Notes under the pieces: model-generated
What the model saw: only the letters and a program-made list of their open reading frames with translations
Told to the model about the DNA's origin: nothing
The model's database searches: none
Assembly (NCBI GenBank): GCA_904066235.2
Contig: CAJFCV020000006.1
Location: 2,914,001-2,978,000, forward strand
Direction of reading: 5' to 3'
Source of the DNA: Bursaphelenchus xylophilus
Taxonomy: Eukaryota > Nematoda > Chromadorea > Rhabditida > Aphelenchoididae
DNA length: 64,000 nt
Part shown: positions 1-12,500 of the stretch, in pieces
How the letters are laid out: every line of letters begins with the position of its first letter
Numbering within the stretch: position 1 is the first letter of the stretch
Program-made: the position numbers and the translations under genes

Positions 1-334
1 GAATGAATGCAACAACTCGGATTATCCTCGAATCCTCGCGAACTTTGATCATTTGGATGGCCTCGATTCCACTGTTTGGCGACAAGTTCATTCCGTTACA
101 GGTAGTTTCAATATTCAAATTTATCACTTTACCGTATTCCTTCAGGTCCTCGGGTTTGTTCTTCTCGTTCTCGGAGTATTTCTCTACAACGACGTGTTGT
201 TTGGGCCAAAAATCCGTCGGAGTATTCTGCCCTACTTTGATGGCACTCGACTGGCTATTTGTTGCAATGGATTTTGGAGAGGGCGGGAGCGGCATGAAGA
301 AGATGAGGACTTGCTGTTCAACGGAGAACAATAA
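1..334 (+). CDS. SLC35F6-like membrane transporter, C-terminal part (5' end outside window)
   Basis: Two exons are visible, 1-101 and 146-334, joined by a 44-bp GT...TTTCAG intron in phase 0. They give about 95 C-terminal residues ending at the TAA at 332-334. The segment ATTRIILESSRTLIIW followed by a hydrophobic LGFVLLVLGVFLYND helix matches, from memory, the last helices of the SLC35F6/C2orf18 family of drug/metabolite-superfamily membrane proteins, found in lysosomal or mitochondrial membranes in animals. The tail is short, charged and acidic (GRERHEEDEDLL). An AATAAA polyadenylation signal lies at 365-370. The gene converges on the mup-4-like gene. The family call rests on this short segment, so another SLC35F member is possible. 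Confidence 0.75.
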   Translation, partial: NECNNSDYPRILANFDHLDGLDSTVWRQVHSVTGSFNIQIYHFTVFLQVLGFVLLVLGVFLYNDVLFGPKIRRSILPYFDGTRLAICCNGFWRGRERHEEDEDLLFNGEQ

Positions 335-393
335 GGTATTTCAAGCGAAATATTTCGAATTGAAAATAAAATTAGACTGTTTTAATAGCATTT

Positions 394-399
394 TTTATT
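394..399 (-). terminator. polyadenylation signal of the mup-4-like gene
   Basis: AATAAA read on the minus strand, about 130 bp beyond the TAG stop at 527-529. The plus-strand signal of the convergent SLC35F6-like gene is at 365-370, so the two 3' UTRs probably overlap by a few tens of bases. Confidence 0.5.
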
Positions 400-526
400 A
401 ATATTATTTACAAAATTTAAATTGAAAAATGGCAAAATTCAAGTATTGCAAGCAGAATTATATACACAAAAATCGATTTTAGCCTTCCAAAATCCATTTT
501 TAAGTTCCTACAAGATAGCACTTCTC

Positions 527-3500
527 CTACAATCGACCGGTAGTTCGCTCAGCCAACCGACTCATCGGTCGGCGCTCTTCATTCTCCCGTAGATGATAAA
601 CACCTTCCGTTTGATAGCTACTGTTGGAATAGTTCTCTTCTTCCGTTGCCACCGAATTGAGCCGCATGTTTCGTTGCGAGTTGGCGAATGTGGCGACATT
701 TTCGTCGCGCTCTAGCTCCGGTGAGGTGTAGGTCACCTGAAACAAGGAAGGTCTTGGTTTATCCTGTTTCATGCGAGAAAATGTCATCAATAAGAGTATA
801 ACACGTCACCTGTGCATAATTAGTGTCCACAATCATATTCTGCCCATCGCTGGCTGCCCCCAGCTCGGTCCTAGTGATGTCTGTAACCACTTGCCGTTCA
901 ATCTCTTCTTTAATTGTATATTGACTTCCATCCGAGCCCAGAGAAGTGACATCGAGTGGAGGCATCAACTTGGCTCGAGGAATCGTCAGACTGTAAATAT
1001 CCGATCCTTTGTCATTGTAGTGAATAGTATTCCAGTCATTCCACGCCACATTCTTCTTCCAACAACGAGTTCGGGCGAGGAAATAAAATAGACAGCTGAA
1101 ACAGTGGATTCTCATGTTTTTGGCGGAACTGCGACGATTGGGGAAACGGAAAAGTATTTTTTCTTCGATTCAAGTGTGAAATTATGATTATCAAGGGTGC
1201 TGATTTCGAAAATGACATTCTAGATGGCAGTAATGTATAAAATGGTATAATAACTTTTTGAATTTTTTGAATGAATATTTGATTTGGGGGTTTTCAATGG
1301 TGCTGCTTTCAAAAAAATTAATAAGATTTTCGAAAGCAGCAAGGTTTTGAAAATCAAACCCCAAAATCGAATATTTGTGAACAAAAATTACAATCATTAA
1401 CAGTGTTTTTGGAAGCCACGAAAACTACCGTTGGTCCATCAGCTTTGAGCATGGCACAGTGGAGAGAAGCAACATGTTAAGAAGCATGTACGGCTTCATC
1501 GGAGACGACACGCTTGCCACATTCCCGGTATTCCTCCGAGATTGGCTGAACAACTTCAACAGTCCTCTAAAAGCACAGATTGAAGTGATTGACAGGGGTC
1601 TGGTTACCAGGAACATGCTGTCCACCTTCAACAAACTGCTCTCAGAACAAAACAGAATCTCAGAAGTTCAATTGAACGCTGACTATGAGGGCTATCAACA
1701 CCACGTGATGAGTTACAACGTAAGTAATACATAACATAAAGCAAGTTTAAAATTAGGGACCCCCGGGGTAGGGAAGATCACCATTATGGTGTTTATTGCG
1801 TCCTTCAACTAGGTCGTCCTCCGAAGAACCACTGTGTGCTACAGCACCAGGAACAATGCGGCGCTCGAGATCGCCAAACGAGCTGTCCGCCTTTGCACCG
1901 AACTTCAACTCCGTCATTCAGAAATTGTTCCTGAAGGTCCATCTGTAGTTCGATTCCAAATGTCTCATCTACACATCTTTGATACGCGTCAAACTCCAGA
2001 AGTATCACCATACGTTTCATTTGGAAAGACGATTCCCACAGTAAGTTGAAGAAAACAATTATTGGCATCTTGGGGTTTCAGGAAATTGGAATAGTGTTCT
2101 CCTCTCTCGGAAACCACCCATGCAGTGCCCTTAAGAAGTGGTCACCACAAATGATAATGGTTGACGAAACCACAATGGCAAACCACGAAGGCTTCATCAA
2201 CATGATGATGCAAGTGAACTGCACCGCCCAGGTCAATCAAAGTGGAAACAATGCGCTTCCAAAAAGGATGATGTTGTTCGGCGACCCCTTCCAGATGAAG
2301 TGGCGTTTTCCAGAACCCAGCTATGTTAACGAGGACTTGGTCCACACGACTGGGACCAAGTCTGTTGCTGAACTTCGATCACTACGAGTTTGAGAAAGAA
2401 GTCCTCGGTTTGAAAGATGCCTGCAAAGCACCCCAAATCACCGGTTGGTTTATGTGAACCGCAGCTTCGCAGCAACAGCGCTGTCACTGGCGAGAATCAT
2501 CGCTGCAACGGTTCAAGAAAACGGAATGATGATCCCACCCTCAGATATTGCCATCATTACTCCCTACCGAAGTAAGTTTAAGTTTAATTTTAGATTACTG
2601 TTTTTAGTGCAAGAAACCACGCTTCATAGTATGCACCAACAGCACTTTAACGATTTACGAGAACTCGGAATCTACAATATTGATGGAACACCGAGCCTCG
2701 AATTTGAGGTAGTCATCCTCGATCTCACTCGTACACTTCCGGGAGGATTTATGGCTGGTAAAATCCACGGCTACCCAAGTCATGACGATTTTGATCGCTT
2801 TGTAGTTGGGATCACAAGACCACGCCGAGCCCTGATTGTCTTGGGAGGTGACGATGTGAACCGTCCGGATTTCAACCCCAACCACAACGCCATCGATTAT
2901 CTGTACCTCCACACTATGGAATTATACAAGAACGAAACGTCCATTACTTCGACTACGAGGTAAGCTGTGTTTGTTAAGGTTATTGTTGTTTTAGGAGACG
3001 AACAATGACATCTTAGATCTTGTGTCGACCCCAGAAGAAAGACAACGAGGCCTCGATCGAAGATCGATAACACTGTCGCCCCGAATGAGAAGTCCTCAAA
3101 GCCACGCCATCTGCATCGTCATCCTCCTCCTCCTTTTGCATGGATAATAAATGTTCCGCGATTATGGAACGCAGCTTGTCAAAAAATTAATACTTTGCAG
3201 TACTACTTAAGGGAAAAAAGTAAAGATAAAAAAGAATGTCATTTTCGAAATCAGCACCATCGAATATCTTAATTTGGACAATTGCATCGAAGAAAAATAA
3301 TAAGTTCCGGTTTCCCCAATCGTCCAACTCCGGTTACGTTTTTGAGGATATCTATACAGTTTTAGACGCCACAAAACACCTCAATATTAACCTACCATGC
3401 CGCCAGCACCAAAAACAACGACGCGATGATAATAAACAAGAAGTACGGGATTGGCGAAGGCGGTTTTTCGCAATGCTCTCCACTGTACCCTCCACTACAT

Positions 3501-6500
3501 TGGCAATAAACATTTCCCGACAAATGGTCCGTAATACAGTCTCCATGTCCATTGCATTCATCACACAAAAGTGCGGCACATTGTCTGCCCGGCAAGTTCA
3601 AATTCCCGTCGATGTACCCGTCAGGACAACTGCAACTGTAGCCAAACGGAAGATCCGTGCACTTGGCCACTTTCGAGCAATTATGCAGCTCCAATTCGCA
3701 TTCATTTACATCAAATGGCTTCAAACAAATAGTGTCCCGCAACATGCCCTGCGGCCGTTTGCCGTTTTCGCGGATATTTGTGAAGCCGGGAAGACATTGA
3801 CAGTCCGATTTGAACTTCAAATTGACACAAGTCGTGTTCGTTGGACAGTAATCCACATCGCTGCAGTAGTCGACTTGACAGGTGTTGTTGATGCAAACAT
3901 GACCCAACTCCTTGCTGCACACGGAGTTTCCGCACAGATTTGCGGGCTTCTCGCATAGAGAAAGCTGATCAAAGTCCGGCGCTACCTCCAAAGGACCATC
4001 CGCAATTCGATGCTTGTTCAACATAATTTGATGAGTGAGCTCACGCCAGATGGCGCATTTCTCGGTTGAATTGGGCTTCACAGCCAACGTGAAGTTGACA
4101 AGGACTCCTTCGTTCCAGGAACTGAAAAATTTTGGATACTTATAGATTGGGCTTTGTGAAATAGTGTAAAGTAAAATCTCTGTACAACAAATCGCAAGAG
4201 CTAATGTATATCGGTGTAAAAAGGCTTTGTTGTAATAGGTCGTCCAGAAAGTTCGTGCGTCTTTTTCAAGAACAAAAAATTCTTGTAAAGCAATGAAAAA
4301 ACGAATGAACTTTCTGGACCACCTAATAAGAAGGCTAACTTTGTCTTAGAACGTACTATTACCTCCTAATGTTGTCATAGAGAGGTTTTGTTGCACAAAG
4401 CTTTTGCTATACAGTGACGGCCCTGATCCAATCGCAAAAAACGTACCATTTTGCATCACGTCAAAGAAAAATCAAAAAACATGGCAAAATACCTCCCTCT
4501 CCAACTAAAGAAACTCCGTTTTGAAGGGCGCGCCTTGTCCTCCATAAAAAAAGACGGCGCGCTTTTGAAATCTGATTTTTTTCACTTGGAGAGGGAGGTA
4601 TTTTGCCACATTTTTTGATACTTCCTGGATGCAAAATGATACATTATTTTCCACTGGATCAGGTCCGCCATAGAAGCTTATATTGGGCTTGATAAAACAA
4701 TTTAACGCTAAATCTCTGTATAACGAACGGCAATCGTTATAAAAGGGCTTTGTTGTATGGAGGTTAATTTTTTTATTAGAACGGTCTCTTAGCTCTTAAA
4801 TTGTTTGTTATAGAGAGGTTTTGCTGTACAAAGATTTCACTATAGAACTGCAAATGTTTTGCCATGTAATTTACCTGTTGATTGTCTTGGGATGAGTAAA
4901 AAGCACCACATCCGAAGTGACCAGATTCTCTTTTAATTCGCTCACACTTCCAATCATCTTTCTTATATCCCGTCTAAACAACCCGTCCAGCTGTTTGTAC
5001 CCATCACTTTCTGGGTTCCCATAGCGACTACTGTAGATCAACGCTTCTCGATTCATCCGCAAAATTCGGAAAGATCCATGGATTTTCTCGACTCTTTCGC
5101 ACTTCTTATCCGCACTTTCTCTGGCTTCTGATGGCCGACATTCGCAGCTTTTTCCGCCGACGCACACCTCGTTCAGCGGGAGCGAACAGAAGCTGCGAAG
5201 CCCGCAGGGCGTCCCGTCTAGGGGCGGGAAATTGGCGAGAATTGATTCCTCCGACGACGCGTCTTCTTTGAACGCTGAAAAAATGAAAAAATTGAATGTC
5301 AAAGGGTTGTTGAAAAGTGAAAAAAAAATTGTCGAGAAACAGAAAACAATTTGTGTTTTGAGTTAAATTGAGTTCGGGAAACATGTTTTCGTTTCGAGAC
5401 CGAGAAGTGATAAGGGTTGAAAAAAAATAAAACGATGACAAATGAAGGACAAAATATCGAGTTTTGTCGAATTACTTTTTTATTTTTTTAGTATAAAAAT
5501 GTAAGCACATAGAGCAAACACTCTGTAGAACAAGATAGGTAGGACAAAACCTGTCTATAACTATCGAGTTCAAGAGTTTTAAGAGTCAATTTTCCCATAA
5601 AAAAAATAAAATACAGCTCCACACAATGAAACCGCTTTAAAGAAATCTGTCGGGAAAACAATGAGCACTCTTTTGTACCGAAAATCATGTCACTGAGGTC
5701 GTAAAAATGAATTGTGTCGCGGGAAAATCAATTTTTTTTTCATTTCATAGATATGATCGGCGCAGCGACAGTGTCCTCATTATTTTCCCGACAGACTGAT
5801 AAAAAACGATAAAAAATTTTTGATCTTTGTTTTACAAAGTTTTGACCGGTATAGCATGTAAAAAACGACATAAAAATCACTCCCTACCCAAGCAAATTCT
5901 CCCTGGTTCATGTGGATTTGGGCTGTTATCATAGAAGCCTTCGTTGCACTGGCAAGTAAACCCTTCATCCAAGTCCACACATTGAGCGTTTTGATGGCAA
6001 TTATTGGCATTTGTATGGAGGCATTCGTCGAAAATGCAGAGTCTTCCCGGCTGTCCGGGAGGGCTTTTGTCGTCAAATGGGTGTTTGCATTTACAGGTGA
6101 AGCCACCTGGAAGATCTTGACATTCCGCGTTCTTATGACAGTCGTTGAGGGCGGGGGATTCGCATTCATTGATGACTTAAAAAGGAGGTGATAAAAGCAA
6201 AGTTATTCAGGAAAAAGTCATCATTAAATATAGCTAAAAATCGGTCAACCTACTGAACTTGCAGACAGTTCCAGGAACGCTCAAATTCTCATCAAAATAC
6301 CCGTCTTTGCATCTACATTCATACCCATCATTACGATCGACACAATCCGCAAACCGACTGCAATTATTGAGCAACGGGTTAGCGCACTCATTAATTTTTG
6401 GTCGGCAAATTCGCCCGGGCTTTTGGGGATCCACCGATTCATCGATCGAGTTGAAAGGACATCGACATTGGAAGCCTTCAGGTAGGTCCTCGCATAACGC

Positions 6501-9500
6501 TGAGGGATCACAGTCGTTCAAAGAGCGATCCAAACATTCGTTGAGCAGTTCAACGCAGTCATGTCCGGGGTTGGCCGGGGATTTGTCGATGAAACCGTCA
6601 CGGCATCGACAGGAAAAGGCGTTGCCCTGAAAAAAGTTTTCCAACAATGGCTTATGAGTTACAGTGAGGGACCTGATCCAATGGCAAAAAACGTGTCATT
6701 TTGCATCCTGGAAGGGACCAAAATGACTCCAAACCCTTCCCTTCTCTAAGCTAATAAACTCCGCTTTGAAAAGCGCGCTTTTTCCTTCAAGGCGGGCTCT
6801 TCAAATCGGGGTTTTAAACCGTAGAGAAGGGAAGGGTTTGGAGACATTTTGATCTCTTCCGGGATGCAAAATGAGACGTTTTTTGCCATTGGATCCGGTC
6901 CCTCACTGTATTAGTTTCCAAAGAGGATTCGTTGCGCCTCTGTACAACAAATCATGATTATATCAGTCTGTCGGGGAAATAATGAGCAAAATGTCGCTGC
7001 GCCGGTCTTGTCGTTGAAGTAAAAAGCAATTTGATTTTGCCTCGACCCAATTCATTTCCTCAGCGACTTTTGATGCGACAGAGTGCACATAATTTTCCCG
7101 ACAGACTTATCATAAAGAATTTTAGGAGTCTCGAGTTTCAGAGAGCCACTTTCAAAGATTGCCACGGCTCCGGAGCCGGCTCTTGGCTCCGACTCTGAGC
7201 CGGGAGCCAGGCTTCTCAGCGTTCAGAAAAGTAAAAATTCCATGATCCTGTTAAACCAAATTGCCGGAGCTGCAAACTTGCCCTCGGCTCCGGTTCTGGG
7301 AGCTCAGAGCCGGAGCCGGCGCCAAAATCTTAACCGTGGCAATCTCTGCTCACTTTCATGGCAAAATAAAACTCCTTGCAAGGAGACCTTTCTATAAAAA
7401 TTAATTTTTTTAGATCCACTCATTCGTAGGGTCCAAAAAATTTACTTGTATCTAACGCTTTCCTACCTGCAATACCGAGCAAACCGCTTGCTGATGACAA
7501 TCATTCTTTGCCGGATCCTCACAAACACTCTTTTCCGGCGCACATTTTCTTCCAGGTTGATCCGCAACACTCTCGGACACATCCACAAATCCACTCCTAC
7601 ATTTACAAGTGAATTCAAACGCGTTGTCCGTCGGAATACACTCGGCAGACGGATCGCAGTCATTGAGATCGGTCTCTTGACAAGGATGGGGCTTGGGGGG
7701 TAAGGGAATGTCACAGGTTCGACCGAAAGTTCCGGCGTCGGAGTTGTCGATGAATCCGGGGAGACATTCGCAGCGATAGCCTTTCGGCTCGTCGATGCAG
7801 ATCGCGTTCGGAGAGCACTTGTTGAGGGTGGAGTTTTTGCATTCGTTAACTGAAAAGGTGAGTGTAAAAAACGCAGCTGTTTTTAGGGTTTATAAAACAA
7901 CCTATTTATCGCAATTTTCGATTATTAGGCCGTCGGGAAAATAATGAGCAGAATATCTCTGTGTCGATCGCTGAAGTGAAAAGAATTTGATTTTGAAGCG
8001 ACACAGTTGATTTTCTCGGCGGCGATTCAATTTTCGATGCGACAGAGGGCTCATAATTTTCCCAACATACTGTTAAATTTGAATTTAAAAAAACCACGTC
8101 GCAGTTTTTAAAGCTACAGTGGCGAACCTAATCCAATGACAAAAAACGTACCATTTTGGATCCGGGAAGTATCAAAAATGCAGCAAAACACCTCCCTCTT
8201 CATGTGAAAAAACTCCTATTTCAAAAGCGCGCCCGCTCTTTTTGTGAGGGACCTTCAAAACGGCGTTTTTTTACTTGGAGAGGGAAGTATTTTGCCACAT
8301 TTTTGATGCTTCCCCGATGCAAAATAGTACGTTTTTTGCCACTGGATCAGGTCGCTCACTGTAATAGATTCTTGCTGACTTACCCTGCCCTTCCACACAA
8401 ACTCTTCCCGGTCTCTGCAACTCATCAGCATCATTAAACCCATCCTTGCACTGACAAGTGAACGACTCCACGGTATCCATACAAATCGCATTCGGATGAC
8501 AATCGTTCACTTCTTTTCGTTCGCACTCATTTACCGGCCGCCGACAAACCCTTCCGGCTTTTTGCTCCGGGTTCGGTGAGAAGTCGACAAATCCCGGCCT
8601 GCAGCGACAATCAAATCCCTCGACCATGTCAATGCATTCCGCGTCGGCTGGGCAGTCATGAGTGCCTAAGGCGCATTCGTCTTCGAGCTTTTGACAAATT
8701 CGACCGGGTCGGTTTTGGAGATCGGTTGATTGGTCAATGGAGTCGAGAGGACAGGCGCAGATAAAAGATTCATCGGTATCGGTACAACGGGCGCGAGGAT
8801 CACAGTCGTGATGACCGGAAAGGCACTCGTTTTCCACTAAAAATACATTTCATATGGGTAAAAGTTCCTTATTCTGGCCACAACTTATAACTTTGCGGAA
8901 AATGATCAGAATTATCCCAAATTTAGCGTGCAAGCTGAATTCATCGTTGTCAATGCCCGCACAGTGGATTTAACTAGTGAGGTACCTTCTTTTTTACGTA
9001 CCACCTTACCCTTCGAAAACGGCTGCTGCCTGCGATTTTACACTTTATACGATGAAACATGTCCGGAACTAAACTTATTGCCTCCGTATAGAACTAAATG
9101 AGTCGTCATCGCCTTCGTAGGTACCCTTAAAACTATTGAGCTAGTATAGTAATTCAGTGTCAGTTAGGTCGAAGTTTTTTTCCTAACTTTAGTTCCCAAG
9201 CTTGGGCGCAGTTCGCAGAGTACCCTCGTTGTGGCCAGAATAAGGAATTTTTTCCTTTATATGTATAATATTTATTATAGATGATTACTCGGTCTGAACA
9301 TCGAAACTCACAGCAAACGTCGGTGATTGGATGTCTCTTCTGTGCACCACTGCATCGACACGTGTAGAACTGCCCATTCGGATGCAGCAAGCATTGTTGC
9401 CGCTTCCGAGGATCGCATGGCTCCGGTTCGGAGGGATCGCAAGACCCGGTGATTTGACAGCGACCAGTCCGAGGGTTCCGTTCATATCCTGTTTTACACT

Positions 9501-12500
9501 TTTCTTCAATGAATCGCGGAGAGGCCTGACCGTCTTTCACTGAAAGTTGTAAATGGAACGTACTAGATTTCAAAGCAATACGGAGGGACAACATATCTTA
9601 GGAGGCCAAAAAATTTATTTGTTGTAGAGAATGTTGCGTTGTACACAGTAATTAAACTCACAGCAAACTCCACTTCGTGCATCACGATGGAAACCGCTTG
9701 GACAAATGCATCGATACGTCCCGAACGGAGTTCTCGCGCATTTCTCCGGATACGGACAACTGGTTTCGATCTGTGGATTGCATTGCGGAGAACCACAAGC
9801 ATGCGTGATTGGATGTCTCTCAAACGCCGGTGGGCATTCGCATCTAGTCCTGCCGGTCTGGAGAAGGACACAGATTTCATTGAGGGTTCGATCACAACCC
9901 CGTTGAGTTCCGGGATCACACGAGACATTCTGAGGCTTCATTTGTTCCATCGCTGGACAGGCGATCTTCTGGATTAGAGAGCGAAGTCGGGTGTCCAGGT
10001 CGCGGAAACGGTCAACGTAAAACCAACTGAAATTTGATAGGTGAAGCGAAATAAAAATATGTACAGTGGGGAACCTGATCCAGTGGCAAAAAACGTACCA
10101 TTTTTCATCTGGGAAGTGTCAAAAATGTGGCAAAATGTTTCATTCTCCCAGTGAAAAAACTCCGTTTGGAATGGCGCGGCGCCCTTTTCCTCACAAAAAG
10201 AGCGCGCTAGCTTTTGAAATCGAAGTTTTTTTCGGTATTTTGCCACATTTTTGATACTTTCCGGATGCAAATTGGTACGCTTTTTTCCAGTGGAACTGGG
10301 CCCCACTGTATACTTCCAGACATAAATTTTTGATCACCCATAACTCAAGTGAATATAACGCAATCACCTTGAAACTTGGCACGCATCCTACTTATGATAC
10401 TAGTCATGATAGGCAGAATCTGCGACGTAAAAATGTTTTTTATATCTCTGTCCTTAGGCGAGTTTGTCAATTTTCCAAAAATCGGTGGACAATCGGAAAT
10501 AAATGTAATAGTAACCTCTCGCATTGAAAATCGCATCATCACTGAGAAAATGAATTGTGTAGCAGCAAAATCAAGTTGCTTTTCACTTCAGCGACGCGAT
10601 CAGCGTAGCGACATTTAAAATACTCATTACAGTATTTTCCGGACAGACTGATCTTACCGACTACTAGAGCCCGCAATTGTCTCCAGCTCGGACGCCAGCA
10701 CATGGTCGGTGACTCCGATGGCAAACATGTTCACTTGCAATCTCCTTGCCTCCGCAGCTGCCTGTGTCACATTGTCCTGACTTCTCCCGTCCGTGATGAC
10801 AATCCCAACTCGACTAACTTGCCCCGAAGGTCGGGCTCCTCGACGTTCGGAGAAGCCTTCCTCCACCAAATGTTTGATTGCGGCGCCAGTTCTGAGCGAT
10901 ATTTTAGACTTTAAAATTTACGGTTGCATACCTTGTAAGTCCCGTTAAGTAGGTGACATTTGAAATTGCAGATTGCAGCGATTTTTTGTCTTCAAATTGA
11001 TTCAAATCGAACTCATGTCGTATTTGATCGCTATATTGGATAAGTCCAACTCTCGTATGGTCCGGACCAATGTCAAAGAGCTCCACAAACTCGCGTAAAA
11101 ATCGTAGGATTTCTTTTGTGAAGACATGAACCCCAATGGAACCACTTCCATCGACCAAAAATATTAAATCCGTAGTTTGTTTCGGACATGTCGTTTGCAC
11201 CGTGCAGATGCGGCCAGGCTGTTTTCCGGCCAAGGAAGAGACATCTACATAGCCATCGTAACACTGACAAGTATAGCCGTCGGGGCGATCAACACAGTCG
11301 GCATTTTGGTCGCAAGTATTGGTCTCCGGACTGGCACATTCGTTGTTTGCTAAAACAGTTCTAATTTCGAGTACAACACGCTTGAAATGTTGTTTGTTAA
11401 AAACTTGAAATACTCTCTTACAGATCGCGCAATGACGACCGGGACTCAGCCCATATCTGGATGATGTGTCGACGTATTCACTGCGGCATTTACAAGTGTA
11501 GCCGACGGTTTCGTCGACGCATAGCGCAAAGGGATGGCAAGTGTGCTGACCAGTGGCACATTCGTTGATCACTGAAATTTTTGCGGATTATTTATTATAT
11601 TAAAAAAAGTATCAGTCTGTCGGGAAAATAATGAGCAATCCGTAGCATTGAAAATCGCATCGCCACCGAGGAAATGAATTCTGTCGCGGAAAAATCAAAT
11701 TGCTTTCATTTCAACGGCGCGATTGACGCAACGACGGAGCCCTCATTATTTTCCCGACAGACTGATATTTTCATAAAGTGCATGGACTTTTATGGCACAG
11801 TGTGCATTTTTTCTTCGGTGCACCATGCAGACCTCAAACGACAAACAAAGCCGTTTACACTGTTCAAATCCATGGCGCCAACGCAGCGACAAGTTAAAAG
11901 TTGCTTATATCGAAGCGATATTTTGCCGCACGGTGCATGTCAAACTGAGATGAGCTAAAACAGTCCGGTGAATGGATTTGCAATTTGCCAAAAAAAGACG
12001 CGAAAAAACGTTTTGTCGGGGAAGAAATGGGGAATTTTTAGGGCGAGAGAGTACGTTTTTGCGTGTCTTTTTTCTCTCTTTCTCTGCGAAATCAGGACGA
12101 AGTGTAAAAAACCGATAGCGAAAGGTCTATTCCGGTCACCGGACTCCTCAGTTTGCCGCACGGTGCCAAAACCAAAAAAAGGGGTTGGGGTTTTTGAGCA
12201 CGGTGCGGGTTGCGACAAGTGCTCATTTTTCAATGAGACATAGTGCTCATTATTTTCCCGAAAGCCTGATATTACTTTTCTACGTGCACTCTTACTGCTG
12301 GCTCTTTGCTCAATTCATATTGTGTTTGCATTCAAAAATACAAAACTCGACCTCATAAATTCGTAATTTATGCAACTCTCATAACCTTGCAGATTCAAGT
12401 GCACCTCGTGATTGGGATTAGGAAAGGGAAACGGGACTATTTAAAAATTCATTTTGCACTTTGTGCTGACTAAAGTACTTTCGAGGTTGAATAGTCGGCA

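Noticed and set aside
3236..3958. 240-codon open frame on the plus strand
   Set aside because: It runs antisense across mup-4 exon 16, whose minus-strand frame encodes perfect EGF modules and the membrane helix; the plus frame is low-complexity with no domain.
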